Shown: positions 1 to 11,100 of the stretch, piece by piece
Position numbering within the stretch: the stretch's first letter is position 1
Layout: each line of letters starts with the position of its first letter
NCBI GenBank assembly: GCA_015680685.1
Contig: MNCI01004095.1
Location: 129,582 to 193,581 of the forward strand
DNA length: 64,000 nucleotides
Reading direction: 5' to 3'
Origin: Gnetum montanum
Lineage: Eukaryota; Streptophyta; Gnetopsida; Gnetales; Gnetaceae
Position numbers and translations under genes: made by a program
Notes under the pieces: generated by a model
Database searches by the model: none
Told to the model about the DNA's origin: nothing
What the model saw: the letters and a program-made list of their open reading frames with translations, nothing else

Positions 1-960
1 CCTAGCAAAACTGAGTCCCTGATCTGCCGAGAGGGAAAAATGAACAAGAGGTCCGCGGACAGGCTGCGGACCCTGACTTCCCCCACCTACCACTGTTCCT
101 GGGCCCAACACCAAATGAGGTCCAATCGCGGCCTAGCACCCCGCGACACAAAGCAGCCGATGAGGCTCCGCTGCATTGTGCAGACCCCCTCGAGGGGGGG
201 TTGGGTAACCCAGAGGCACAAGGTGTCCTCGGCCCTGGAGTGGGCCACAATGCAGCCTCCGGGCACCTCCCCCCACCGTCGGCCAAGGCATGGTCACCGT
301 GAGGGTGTTGCTCCCCGTTGGTCAACCGTTCAGGGTCACCGTGAGGGTGTTTGCTCCCTGTCGGCAAATGCGGTTCCTGCGGTGGCGTCTACTGTTGTTG
401 TTCCTGCGGTCGCTTCTGCTGTTGCTCCTGCTATTGCTCCTGCTATTGCTCCTACTATTGCTCCTACTATTGCTCGATTTTCTCCTGACTGATGGAGTTT
501 TGGATTGCTCGTTCAAATGATTCTCGGCCTGATTTTGTGGATTAACTTACCAAAATTAGTTGATTCTCAGAATCAATTTTTGTCATCAATATCTATCAGT
601 TATTTTTCAGATTTCTCATTCATTGTTTAATAGATTTCCTATTGTAATTCTTTCCTATAAATTGTTGTAATTGTTTATTCAAGAGGAATGAGAGAGTGAG
701 AATTATTTTTCCAATCTTTTCTTCTCTCCCTCCTATTCACATATCATCATCATCATCATCCTAACCTTGTCCCAACAAAATGGGGTTGGCTATTAATGTA
801 AATACATATGTTTTTCAAAATACTTAAAAATCTAATAACATTTTATGTTATTTCAATATTGTGATTCTAGATGATTCCAAGTCATGATTCCATACAACCT
901 ATGAGGCTATGATCTGAAATCTCTATATGAAAACAATGAACCACAATCCAATCCACATTT
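1..960. other. Unassigned GC-rich to AT-rich segment
   Basis: The first 480 bases are GC-rich and the rest AT-rich. Visible structure is limited to a 42-bp spaced duplication (GGTCACCGTGAGGGTG at about 292 and 334), the 12-bp repeat listed separately, and a TATAAAT box near 655-661 followed by pyrimidine-rich sequence that resembles the R/U5 part of a plant LTR. An (ATC)n tract at 738-760 is followed by a CTAACCTTGTCCCAAC/ATGGGGTTGGCTA motif (about 761-795) that is common in plant SINE-like repeats. The small ORFs here are compositional and I assign no product. The segment lies inside the truncated VPS13 intron or beyond it. Confidence 0.35.
418..475 (+). repeat. 12-bp tandem repeat, five units
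   Basis: Units read GCTGTTGCTCCT, GCTATTGCTCCT (twice), ACTATTGCTCCT and a partial ACTATTGCTC. On the plus strand it would encode an Ala-Pro-Ala/Thr-Ile tetrapeptide repeat, but no supporting gene context is seen. Confidence 0.8.
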
Positions 961-1590
961 CAGAAGTATGATCTAGATTGAAAGGGTATTTGGCTAAGGA
1001 ATGTGAAGCCAACAACTTGGCTAGGTAAGGACATCTTTATCTCTCAAAGAAAATATGCCCCTTGATCTCATCAAGGAGACTAATTCATCAGAATACAAAC
1101 CTGCAATTCTCCTATTAAGGAAAATCACCATTTGAGTTGTAATGGTGGAGAGATGGCAGACAAAGGAAGGTATTAGAGACTTGTTGGAAGACTCACCCAA
1201 ATATAACCTATGCTATTAGTGTGGTTGGTCAACTCATGCATAATTCCCACTCCTCTCATTTAGATGCAATTTACTGTACTTTAAGATAACTGAAATCTAC
1301 TTCTATGAAAATATTGTTATTTTCAAATCATGAACAACTAACAATAGAATCCTTAAATAATGCTGATTGAGTTGGATCACCTAATGATAGGAGGTTTCCA
1401 TCAGGACATTTATTGGTGAAAATTTAGTCAATTGGCAAAGAAAGAAGCAAATAGTGCTTGTAAAATCTAGCGCAAAAGTTGAATACAAACCTTTGCAAAT
1501 GGGGTTTCTCAACTCTTGTCACTTAAGAATATAATGCAAGGCATAGGGGTGACAAATGGATTAGCACAAACATCCTAGTGAACTACAAGG
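960..1590 (+). pseudogene. Ty1/copia RT-RNase H remnant, upstream half
   Basis: Broken reading frames on the plus strand read as the end of a copia reverse transcriptase and its RNase H: an LKGYLAKE-like segment, then a SLKENMPLDLIKET-like segment. These are followed by remnants of the usual 'Y-L-x-x-T-R-P-D' region, then DWVGSPNDRRFPSGH (about 1369-1412), which corresponds to the family motif D-W-A-G-S-x-D-D-R-R-S-T-S-G. A K-S-S-A-K-V-E-Y segment (about 1464-1490) matches the S-S-A-E-A-E-Y RNase H motif. The frame is broken by several stops and shifts. It stops at 1590, where LINE A interrupts it, and resumes at 5916. The orientation is antisense to VPS13. Confidence 0.72.
1585..1590 (+). 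repeat. Left copy of candidate target-site duplication of LINE A
   Basis: ACAAGG at 1585-1590 recurs at 5916-5921 directly after the LINE A poly(A). In the copia frame both copies correspond to the N-K of the conserved D-N-K-A motif, so the duplication fits the interrupted host frame. Six bases is short, so chance is not excluded. Confidence 0.5.
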
Positions 1591-2187
1591 TTCAAGCCCA
1601 TGGACAAGAATGGAAAGCTTCTAATCATCATTTGCCAGTGTGCCAAGTGTGGAAGCCTTCACACCACACATCCACCCCTTTTCGCTTTGAGAGGTCTTAG
1701 TTGTCCAAACCATGGTTGCATCCTTTGGTCGCTAGCATCTAGGCTGACTATCCCTCCCAAATGGATCCTCATGACTTCCTAAAGCATGGCCTCACCAAAC
1801 TTAAGATGGAGATTCGTTCAAAGAAGATGGCTGAGAAATATTCCTTCTAGGCCATCAAGACAACATTGACAAAAATGTTAACTACAATGCTAACAAAAAT
1901 GTTAACTGAAATCCAAGCCAAACAAGAGTTGGGTGAATCTCGAGAGGAAGCTCCAAGAATTGTCGATAGAAGAGGCATTGTACTGGAGGCAATGATCAAG
2001 GGTTCGTTGGTTGAAGGATGGGGATAGGAATACCCAATTTCTCTTCGCAACAGCAAAAGCTAACAACGAATCTAAAAGAATTCATCACCTAATCCACGAG
2101 GGCAACACCGTTCACAAGACCAATGACATTGCTCAAGCTATGCATGCATATTGGCCAGACATCTAGCACAGAAGGAAAAACCTTCCC

Positions 2188-3455
2188 ATGTCTACCCAGA
2201 TCCAAACATTGGTGGGAGAAGAAGAGAACCGAAAGTTGCTTGCGCCTTTTACTTTGTGTGAATTGGAGTGGGCCATGACCTCACTAAAAGCTAGTAGAGC
2301 TCTTGGGCATGATGGATGGCCTATAGAATTCTTTAGGGAGTATGCTGACACCCTAGGAAGGAATATTTTAGATGCATTCAACCTGATGCTCCAATGGCAA
2401 TAGGTTGACGTGAGATCAACTACTCCAAAATTGTGCTTATTTCCCAAGGTCACAAACCCCACCGAGCCATCCCAGTTCAAGCACATTGGGATTTGCAATA
2501 CTCTACTTCGCCTCTTCACAAAAATTTTGGTTCAAAGGATGGCACCGCTAATGCCAACTATGGTGGTTGAGCATCAAGCTAGGTTAGTTAAAGGAAGATA
2601 TATTCAGGACCAAATCATCCTATTGTAGGAGATCGTGCACTTCCTCTAGAAAGAAAAATATCCAAGTATGTGCATCAAACTCAACATCACGAAGGCCTAT
2701 GATATTGTTTGAAATGCCCTCAAGGAAATAATGATAAGAAAGGGGCTTCACCCAAAGTTCATCAATTTATGCATCAACTTACAAGCATCACGCGCATATT
2801 CATTGGATATTGATGAGAAGCTTTAGGGGTTTTGCTCCCCTAGCCAAGGTTTAAGAGAAGGGGACCCCCCCTCTCCCTACCTATTTATCATAGCAATGAA
2901 TACAATGGACTTTTACTGTAAAATGAAAAGAGTTAGAGGGTTGGAGATCACTATGGTGGACTACCTGATGGAACAATACACTGATGATACTATCTTCTTC
3001 ACTCACATTGTAGTACCCCAAGCCCAAGCAATGAATAAAGTGCTTTGCAAGATGGCCAAAGATATTGAGCTAGAACTCAATAGAGGGAAGTACATGCTAC
3101 ACTTCCTCAATATTGACTGGCATGTGAAGAGCCAGGTTTGCCAAGTGTTTGGCATCCTCCCGAGGACGATGATGGATTCCTACTCAGGCATGCCAATGTA
3201 AGCCTAGAATAGGAAGATGTCATGGTCCAAATTAATCCATAAAATCTAACAGTGAATCAGGCATTGGACAACATGCTTTTTTTAACTAGGAAGGGGAAAA
3301 TTGTTTTTGCGAGCTCTATCCTATCCGCCATCGCTAGATTTACTACTTTAGTTGCCTCATCCCCGAAGAACATCATCCACAAAGTGGATCAATTAGTAAG
3401 GAATTTTATTTGGTCGGGGGCTAAAGGGGGTGAACGCATGCATCTTATTTGCTAG
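2188..3455 (+). pseudogene. LINE A reverse transcriptase (broken)
   Basis: Pieces in several frames read A-L-G-H-D-G-W-P-I-E-F-F (corresponding to the LINE RT motif G-P-D-G-x-P-x-x-F), K-G-R-Y-I-Q-D-Q, I-K-L-N-I-T-K-A-Y-D, G-L-R-E-G-D-P-P-S-P-Y-L-F and the catalytic box Q-Y-T-D-D-T (about 2977-2991; F/Y-x-D-D). Both catalytic aspartates are kept, but in-frame stops (for example near 2401, 2626 and 2711) and a shift near 3200 break the enzyme. The family role is target-primed reverse transcription. Confidence 0.8.
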
Positions 3456-3739
3456 GAGACTGTGACCAACCACAAGTTTGTAGGGGTTCTTGGTGTCCTA
3501 AAATTCTAGGATGGCATCACCATGGGATACCAACTCCTCACCAACCAGCTACTGCAACATAATAACAACTTAGCCCATGGATTTGCATCATGAGAAACAA
3601 ATACCAACCATGGACAAGAAGCACTCAAGACTTGCATATTTGACGTACTCTTTGTAGACATGTGCAAGCAGTGTCCCAAGCAGGAATGTAAGGCACACAA
3701 CAATGCAATATAATCAAAAATAAATACCCCAAGGGGGAA

Positions 3740-4060
3740 TGGAAGGTGATTTGGGTAGGCCAATTACCAAAAAAAATAAAAGCATTCCTTTGGCTTGTCT
3801 TATGCTTCGTTGATGGTGCGTAATTAGATTAGGACATGGGCCATTAATATCAATGACCACTATCCTCTTTGTGCGTCAAAACCTAAAACCCTTAGGATGT
3901 GGGGCATTAATATCAATGACCACTATGCTCTTTGTACGTCAAAACTTAAAACCCTACATCACTTTGTGTATCAATGCCATTTTGTGGCTAACGTTTGATG
4001 GTCTGCTGTACTCTAGACGCCAATCACTCTTGACGAGGACTCCACAGCAACTGCAGTCCT
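3740..4060 (+). pseudogene. LINE A RT zinc-binding region with internal 62-bp tandem duplication
   Basis: The frame contains L-P-K-K-I-K-A-F-L-W-L-V, then Y-P-L-C and Y-A-L-C followed by H-F-V-Y-Q-C, which is the C-x2-C...H-x4-C arrangement of the zf-RVT domain with the first Cys altered. A block beginning ATTAATATCAATGACCACTAT occurs at about 3843 and 3905. This doubles the first half of the zinc finger. Confidence 0.6.
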
Positions 4061-4487
4061 CTAGTGTCTATGGTGGGTCCATAATGCTTTGATCTTTTGA
4101 TCTTAGCCGCTCCATCCTCCCACGCAAGTTGCTACCCTTGGTACCCGACTATGGTAGGAGGCTACTATTGCAATGGGCATTACCCGCACCTACAGGCCAA
4201 CGTGTACAGGGTACCAAGGTAACTAGGTACTTTGGGGTTTGATTGTATGCACTAGATGCGCCAACCTTTTGCTCCAACTAGCGGGCAACCCTAACCTTGC
4301 TAATGGCATGTTCTACCAGAACTAGAGAGCTGATTCTACTACTTTTTGAGGCATACAGATTACCATCACTGAGGATGCTTTGGCTCAATGTCTCAAAGTT
4401 CCAGCACACAAGGAGGTGGTTCTCCCCACTAGGAGAGGCTTCTAGGACGCTGAGGGTTCCCAAAACCGGGAGCAAACAAGTCCCCAA

Positions 4488-5520
4488 GTCAACCTGCCAC
4501 CACTGTGGAAGGATGCCGCTGAGTTGATTGATTGGTTTTTCGTGCAATCTGGCAACGTTTGGAAGTTGCAAGGAGCACACTTCACATTTCTGAAATGCCT
4601 ATGGTTGGGATGTAGCATCAACCTTCCAAAGTTCTTCCTTACTTCGCTAAGTCAGTAGTGGTGGGGTCAGCATTCGAGGTTGATATTGGCCCTCTATAAT
4701 GCGGCACAACCGGTGGAGCCGCATCTTGCCCAGCACATGCTGTGCATGACGATCTATGGGCGTCAACGGCCAATGGTGGGTGTGGCCTCTTCTCCAGTAT
4801 TTGATACATCATAGGTTCTAGGGGATAAGACGTGTGGCAAGTGGCTGGAGGTGACTTCTGTTTTGGAGCAAACCCCTCTTGATACTACTCTACCCCAAAC
4901 CAAATATATCCACCAAGAGCTCCAAGAAAAATTTGACACTGACTTGAAAAGGGCCACTAAAGAAGTGGCCACTAGGGCCTGGGTAGAGGAAAGGACCTTG
5001 TGGAAGGCCAAGTGGCAAGCACATGAATAGGAATACCAACATAAAGAGATGGCCAAGGATGAGCAACAGCGAAGGGACCTGCATGAGGCAGCCATCAAAA
5101 ATGAACTTGAAGATAATTTGTTCATGCAAATCAAGAAAGAGCTACAGTGCAAGGAACAAGAGCGTAGGGAGCACGAGGCCGTGAAGCTAGAGCAAAACAA
5201 AAAGGACAAACTTGAGGAAGAACAACTGCAGCAACGATAGAACAAAGCCCACGAGGCCAACACCCGCCATTGGCTTCAAGAAGGCAAATGCCTTTATGTT
5301 ATTATGCACATGAATCACAACATGGCTTGGCCTGTCCTTCGCGAGTACATTAGGAGGACCACAGCCAAGCTTCATCTAGATGGGACTAGTGACGAGGTTG
5401 AACGCATGCACAAGGAGGAAAAATACAAAGAATTTCAGCAAGCTACGATGTTCGTGGTGGCTAGGTGTCATTGAGCTATCTTAGATGCCATTCATGCACA
5501 AGAATGGGCTATCTACCCAT
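4488..5520 (+). pseudogene. LINE A C-terminal tail: conserved domain, coiled coil and terminal motif
   Basis: The tail has three parts also seen in other LINE copies here. The first is a ~55-residue block starting L-P-P-L-W-K-D-A-A-E-L-I-D-W-F-F-V-Q (about 4488-4650). The second is a strongly charged coiled coil rich in E/K/Q (about 4900-5240). The third is a terminal segment ending R-C-H-x-A-I-L-D-A-I-H-A-Q-E (about 5330-5505). I do not recognise the first domain. Copies B, C and E show recognisable counterparts, so it is a family feature. It may replace the RNase H found in some plant LINEs. Stops at about 5026, 5238 and 5473 break the frame. Confidence 0.6.
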
Positions 5521-5915
5521 GTACAAGAATTAGCACATGTTGAGGACGGCCTCTGGCCCCCTTCTAGTTTTGTGTTGTTCCTTCGTCTCTTGCTGACTCA
5601 TTTTGCGGGTTCATTGGGTCTCGCCTAACCCATTTTTGGTTTGAAATGCCCTTGCTTCTATTTGGCCTTGGGGCCTAGTATGCTGCACTGTTGTTTTGTG
5701 TCCTTGTTGGGTTGGGATTTTGTCATGAATTTGATGGGAATTGGGTCTTTGGCTTGGCCCCTCTGGGTTTTTCTCTGCTACCTTGTTTCTCAAGGGGGTT
5801 TTTCTCCCCCACACAAGGTGGTGCATGGGCTGTGTCTCTCCCCCAATTTTGTTGTACATATGACCTTGCAAATGTGTTTATAATATACTACCCAAATTCT
5901 TCTCAAAGAAAAAAA

Positions 5916-6215
5916 ACAAGGCTTCCATTAATATTGCTTACAATCCATTCCAACTTGACAAAACAAAGAACACTAACATTGACAAACATTTTATCATAAA
6001 AACAAGTTGAATGAGGGGCTAATTTGTATATCTTTTGTAAAGTATGAAAATTCGTTAGCTAATGTCTTTACTAAAGGCCTTAGCAGTAAGGTGTTTCACT
6101 CCATTGTTTGCAAGATGGGCATGCAAGTTGTCTATGTACCATATTCAATGGAAGCGTTGACAGCAATAATTGAGAAGACATTTATAGTTAACAAATGTAT
6201 GACAGCTATGATTGA
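5916..6215 (+). pseudogene. Ty1/copia RNase H C-terminus, downstream half
   Basis: Immediately after the LINE A poly(A) the frame reads N-K-A-S-I-N-I-A-Y-N-P, then D-K-T-K...D-K-H-F-I-I, a stop, L-I-C-I-S-F-V-K-Y-E-N-S-L-A-N-V-F-T-K-G-L-S-S and F-H-S-I-V-C-K-M-G-M. These are the last motifs of plant copia polyproteins (D-N-K-A-A-I-x-I-A...F-V-K-T...L-A-D-x-F-T-K-G-L). This is the continuation of the remnant that ends at 1590, proving the insertion of LINE A. The copia 3' LTR is not evident after 6215. Confidence 0.78.
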
Positions 6216-6234
6216 GTGAGTATTTATATAACAG

Positions 6235-6950
6235 GGGCATTGTGTCATTTCCTGTTTATGAATTGCATCTAGTATGGCCCTATGGTGTTTTGACATCACA
6301 AAAGCAGTAGCTTCCTGAAATTCATTAAATTCTTCTTCCCTTTGTTTCTTGATGTCTTCGTCCAGACTAACAGGCTTATTAGGGTTGAACTTGGTGGATG
6401 TGAGTCTGATAAATCTTCTCAGCCCAGCCCACAAGGCATTACAGTTACACCCCACATGCCCCCCCAAAAACCCACCCCCAAATGACAACGTAGGGGCATT
6501 TTCCCATGCACAACCAACGCCTAACGTTGGATTCATGTGCAGCATCCTGGTTCTTCTTCATTTATTGTTCCTCTAGGAGCAACCTAGCCCATTGTTCTCT
6601 CTCCTCTTCCTCTCATATATGTTGTTCATGCTCTTCTTATAGAAGGTCTCCCAAATTTGTTCCCTAAGTTGGTCCCCCAGCTGGCTTCTGAGAGCAGCAT
6701 CCCTCAGTGCTTTCTGACGTTGTTCCTCCTTAGCAGCCTCCCTAAGCTAGTGCTCCTCTTCTCTTCGATTCTTGCTAGCCTCCTCCTCATGAGGCTACAG
6801 CTCAGCCTTCCAACACTCTTGCTCCTCCCACACCCTAGCTTCAACCTCAACAGTGGCCTTTCCAAGATCAACCTCAAACTTGTCCTATAGCTCCCTACAA
6901 ATTCTGTCCTCAACAACTTGGAGCTGCTCCTTTGAGGGCTGGTCAGTAAC
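6235..6950 (-). mobile_element. LINE E, 3'-terminal fragment (tail region only)
   Basis: The minus-strand translation parallels the LINE A tail: D-K-F-E-V-D-L-G-K-A-T-V-E-V-E-A-R-V-W-E-E (about 6870-6810), a charged coiled coil (about 6800-6600), then L-R-R-F-I-R-L-T-S-T-K-F and F-Q-E-A-T-A-F-V-M...H-H-R-A-I-L-D-A-I-H-K-Q-E (about 6415-6250). The reading frame is interrupted. No RT is present, consistent with severe 5' truncation. The orientation is the same as VPS13. Confidence 0.65.
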
Positions 6951-6954
6951 GGAA

Positions 6955-7990
6955 CTCTGCTGATTGCAAATTGATATTACTAACATTATTGGTTTTAGAT
7001 TTGCTGCTTATGTATTGCTTCATTCATCATGTTCCTTGGTTGTCTAGCGTCCCAAGAAATTTTGGCTATGCTCCAAATATAAATTCTATACTTAAGAACC
7101 AAAAACCTTCTTTATTTCCGTACCCTTGAAAAAATGCAAAGCATTTACGAGATAGCAACCCTTCAACTGAATGCTTTGAAATAGTATGGTAGTAGCAAGG
7201 CACCATTCAATATCTAATCAAAATGAGACTTGCGCTTTTTGAGACAGTCCTCAACCTGAACCTCAAATTGCTAAACAAAAGCTTGGAAGCTCTGGGATCG
7301 TTTCTTGGATAACTGGCAATATCTTGGTTAGCATGAAACAGGCAATACATTTTGATGAGACTGGATCTCTTGGAATGCTTTTGGTATGGTGCCTTGTTAA
7401 TAGGTCCTCTTCAGTTATAGTATATATATGCAAACTATCATAATTGTTCAAACAGTCTCTCATCTTATTCAGGTTCTGATTAAGAACTGCATGTGTTAGC
7501 CAAAGAAAATATAAGGTATTTCTTAGATTTGTTCACTGACACTTGTTGTAAGATATTGGCAACATTAACAAGAAATTGGAATATTAGCATCATGTTGATT
7601 TGTTAAAGTATCTGTTCAGCCCCCACCATAGGTATTGGGACTGCTATTATATAATTCTCTCCCACTATAGTGGCCTTTGGTATTCACTAGGACAATTCAA
7701 TGCTTAAGTCTACGGCTTTTTGTAGATTTCATGATTTCATTTGGGTTTTGGTATTCTGTCCGAGTTCTAGAAAAACATTTTTTCCTCTGACTTTTAAGTT
7801 GTTTATTTGGTCCGAGGCCTAGGAGAGATCCCTAATTGTTTTTTTAATAATATAATATACATCTCTGACCTTCTAGTCAGCACAAGAGCGCTATTAGTAT
7901 ACGGAAATTAATATAGATAAGTAAAAATTGGTCAGACAATATTTGTTTGTGTGCGTGTGTACGAATACATTTTTTAATATCAAAGATTAA
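6955..7990. other. VPS13 intronic sequence, nothing identified
   Basis: AT-rich sequence directly downstream (minus sense) of the exon 9 donor. No conserved exon of the VPS13 N-terminal region could be found on the minus strand, and no transposon motif is evident. Simple pyrimidine- and AT-rich tracts only. The next VPS13 exon must lie left of the window or be hidden beyond the insertions at 1-6.95 kb. Confidence 0.5.
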
Positions 7991-7995
7991 CATAC

Positions 7996-8156
7996 CTGGC
8001 TTTCCTTTGTTGTTTCATTAAGACTTTACAGGCATAGTGCCACCATGGCCTTGCATTTTTAGCAATGCTTTGAAGAGGGCGATAATGAGCATACTTCAGA
8101 CGTTTATTGAAAGATGAAATATTTTCAGCTAGCTTTAACATATCTTCGTATCCAGA
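7996..8156 (-). CDS. VPS13 exon 9
   Basis: 161 nt from S-G-Y-E-D-M-L-K-L-A to M-K-Q-Q-R-K-A plus two bases of Arg, with the R-L-K-Y-A-H-Y-R-P motif. Acceptor GAACAG, donor GTATGT. It ends in phase 2, so the coding sequence must continue in an exon not found in this window. Confidence 0.9.
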
Positions 8157-11100
8157 CTGTTCAAAGTAACAGTATTTAGTGACACAGACAATTCTAAAAG
8201 ATAAACCTAACAACAAAGTAGGAATTTTACCTGTGATAAGCACAACGTAACATCATCTAAGATTATAACAGATTTCTGGACTGGTTGATCTGCACTTCTA
8301 GAATCTTTGTATCCAAGCTTTGCATAATTCGCATAACCACTCACTGGATGTAAAATATAGGAATGGTCTTTTGGAAACCAAGCTTTGCTTTCAATTTCAT
8401 TTCCTTTTATTCCCGGTTCAAAGATCTTCATACAAATTGTAGAAGAAAATGTATTTAATTACTGGTATAACACACCCAAAGATTATGTCTAAGACATTTA
8501 TGAATACGAAAAGAATATGCATGACTAAAAAATGAGAATTTATCCAGAAGTTATTTTCTGTACTTTGCTCCACTCTGAAGGATGCAAATCCTCCCAAGAT
8601 TTGTCAATTTTCCATGGTTTCGTATCAGAATCAAAATATACTGCAAGCCTCTCAAGCTCCACGAACTGCAACAAAACATATCTATGAGTACAGATTGCAC
8701 AATGAAATTCAACACTGAAAACCATAAAAAACATTTTAGAAAAATACCTTTTGCAGATGTTCCAGAGCTCCCCCAGTAACAAATGTTTCCCTGCCTTGGT
8801 CATCAACAGTAACTGCTGATAGCTTTTCTAATGTGATTCCTACTGCAAATGGATGTCCAGGATGGCTTTCAACAGACATTTGCCAATTATAAGGGATAAG
8901 ATATTAGCATAAACATCAACAAACATTTGCCAGTAGGGATAAGATATTAGCATAAACATTGCTAGGAAACCAGCTAGCTAATAACGTAAATGTTAAGCAA
9001 GTAGGAACATAGAAACTCACCTTTCATTATCCTCAAATCTGATGTGGATATTTGTTATAGACAGTTTGATATTTCCAATGACTGTGTTAATCAGGGATCC
9101 CAGCCATGAAGGATTCTGGGACATTGCTCCATGAGTAAGACCAGATAATCCAATCAATTTGAAGGACAAAACATTAACACTTTATTCATATTCAACAATT
9201 AGGGTCCCAAAAATAAAACTTGAAGAATCAAAAAGTGAAGTTATAAGTTGAATACTTAGCAATTACTGAGTAGTGCTAGATAAATCCTAAATCGTTTATT
9301 TGGACATGAACCCAACTGCACGGATGTTCATGATTCTTCGGATTCTTGTGTCAAAGAATTGAATTGGAATAGTAAGAGCTAGTAACCAACACTTGTTTCT
9401 TACCACTTTCCTACTAAGTGGCAAGTCAACCAGCTCCCATGTACCAACTTTTACCAATGCTTTATACTTCTTGCACATTGCTTCTCACTATTCAAGATAT
9501 TTCATTACTTCCTAAAAACTGGTTGGTTCAATTCCACAAATACAATAAAGTTCTACAGGTTCAATCCTCCCTCACTTGATGAGTTGCACTCAAATTGCAA
9601 TGGTCTCTCTCACTAACTTCATCTACCTTGAGATTCTTCAAAAGCCGAGAGGCTTCATGATGTCCATGCCTATGGTTTCTGAGGAATGTATATGCTATCT
9701 TCTTCATTGAAACCAGAACTGAGTTTCACAACTCCAATTGTTTTAGCCATTGAACTTGTTAACCATGTTATCTTCCTAGCGCAATTTGATGAAGCTATAG
9801 CAACTAGTATAGCCAGTTTTTGTAGATTTCACGGTATGTAACTGAGTCACCGCATTTAGAGATTCACTTCTTCCTCCCCACAGAAGAAAAGCTCTACATG
9901 AATGTCACCAACAGTCTAGCCACGATGCTTCAAGTAATAGGCTTTGGCTCTATCATCCAATGAGATATGCTCCTCCTCTATCACTACCAAGATAAAGTCT
10001 CATGAGATCAAGATCTGCCGCTGCTTTAGAAAGAACACTTTGTAGCTCCTTGTATCTATGTCATACCCAACAAAGAGTCCTGGCTGTGTATGCAGTTGCA
10101 GTATGTTCTGATGCTCAAGCAAAATGAATGATACCACTATAAACCAAAATTTCTAAACATTTGCACACTAGGAGAACTTCCTTGTCAACATTTCATTTGT
10201 TGTTTTTCTATGTTTTCTTGGGAGGTAATTTACAATTTGACTGATGTATACGATGCTTCTCCACGAAAATACAAATGTGTCTTCTTGTATATTAGCATTG
10301 ATCTAACCATACCCAGAAGTGTTTTGTTCATTCATTCGGCCACAATGTTCAGTTGTGGTGTCCTTTGCACTATTGTCTCATGTATGATATTTTCCTTATT
10401 CAAAAACTCTTTGACTTCTTTGAAAAGATACTCCACTGCATTGTCTATTTCCAATGTCTTTTTTGATAGTGCAGCCACATTTCCTTTGAACACAAGCCTT
10501 CCTGATTGAAGGAAATCAAAGACTTGTGATTTGTATTTGAAGCATTTAACTAATCCCTTTTTTGGTATAATCATCCATGAAGATGATGAAGCAATAAAAA
10601 GTCACCACCTAGAGGCTCAATGCTCATCCTACCAAGCAAGGTCTAGGAAGGGCCAATAGATGAGCAAAAGCCTAACCACTTTTTTTTTTCTTTTTTTGAG
10701 GAAATGTTCAGGATCATATTACAGAAGATAAAATACAAGATATTACAAAATGTGGGTCAACGACATTGGCCCAGGTGGGAGGTTTTTAAGCCTCAACCGA
10801 TTGTGCAAACCGTGCACCAAACGCTCACACCCAAAGCATGAGACCGTAAACAACACCCGGGGGGGGGGCCCGGGACCCCCCCCCCCCCCCCCCCAAAAAA
10901 CACCAGGGGGGTCAAACGACACCGTGTCACTTCTTGAAAAATTGCACGAAACATGGGGCCCACGACCGCCCGGGGGAAGTGGCAGAAACAAAAAACAATC
11001 CCGCTACGAGCTCATCGGCAACCTATGACAGGCACAGTGTGGACGTTCAAGGGCATGGAGAATATCCAACATGTTGCAATAAAGCTCAGTGTCCACAAAA

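Larger units (their letters stand above)
1591..5915 (+). mobile_element. LINE A, 5'-truncated non-LTR retrotransposon
   Basis: A plus-strand plant L1-like element inserted in a copia RNase H remnant. Order along the element: endonuclease-RT linker (about 1690-2060, including an R-V-R-W-L-K-D-G-D-R-N-T motif), reverse transcriptase (about 2190-3455), RT-associated zinc-finger region (about 3740-4050), a conserved tail domain (about 4488-4650), a coiled coil (about 4900-5240), a C-terminal motif (about 5330-5505), a 3' UTR, and an A-rich end at 5906-5916. The AP-endonuclease domain is missing, as expected for 5' truncation. Many stops and frameshifts make it inactive. It lies within an intron of VPS13, antisense to the gene. 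Confidence 0.82.

Noticed and set aside
4763-5263. 166-residue Ser/Cys/Leu-rich minus-strand ORF
   Set aside because: Antisense of the LINE A coiled coil; low-complexity mirror of E/K/Q codons.
5641-5999. 80-102 residue ORFs near the LINE A 3' end
   Set aside because: They lie in the LINE 3' UTR and run across its poly(A) into the copia remnant in the wrong frame.
8582-8779. Plus-strand ORF of 65 residues
   Set aside because: Antisense of VPS13 exons 6 and 7; the minus strand has the conserved protein and splice sites.
10750-11028. Gly/Pro-rich ORFs on both strands
   Set aside because: Produced by the C/G homopolymer runs in the LINE B 3' region.
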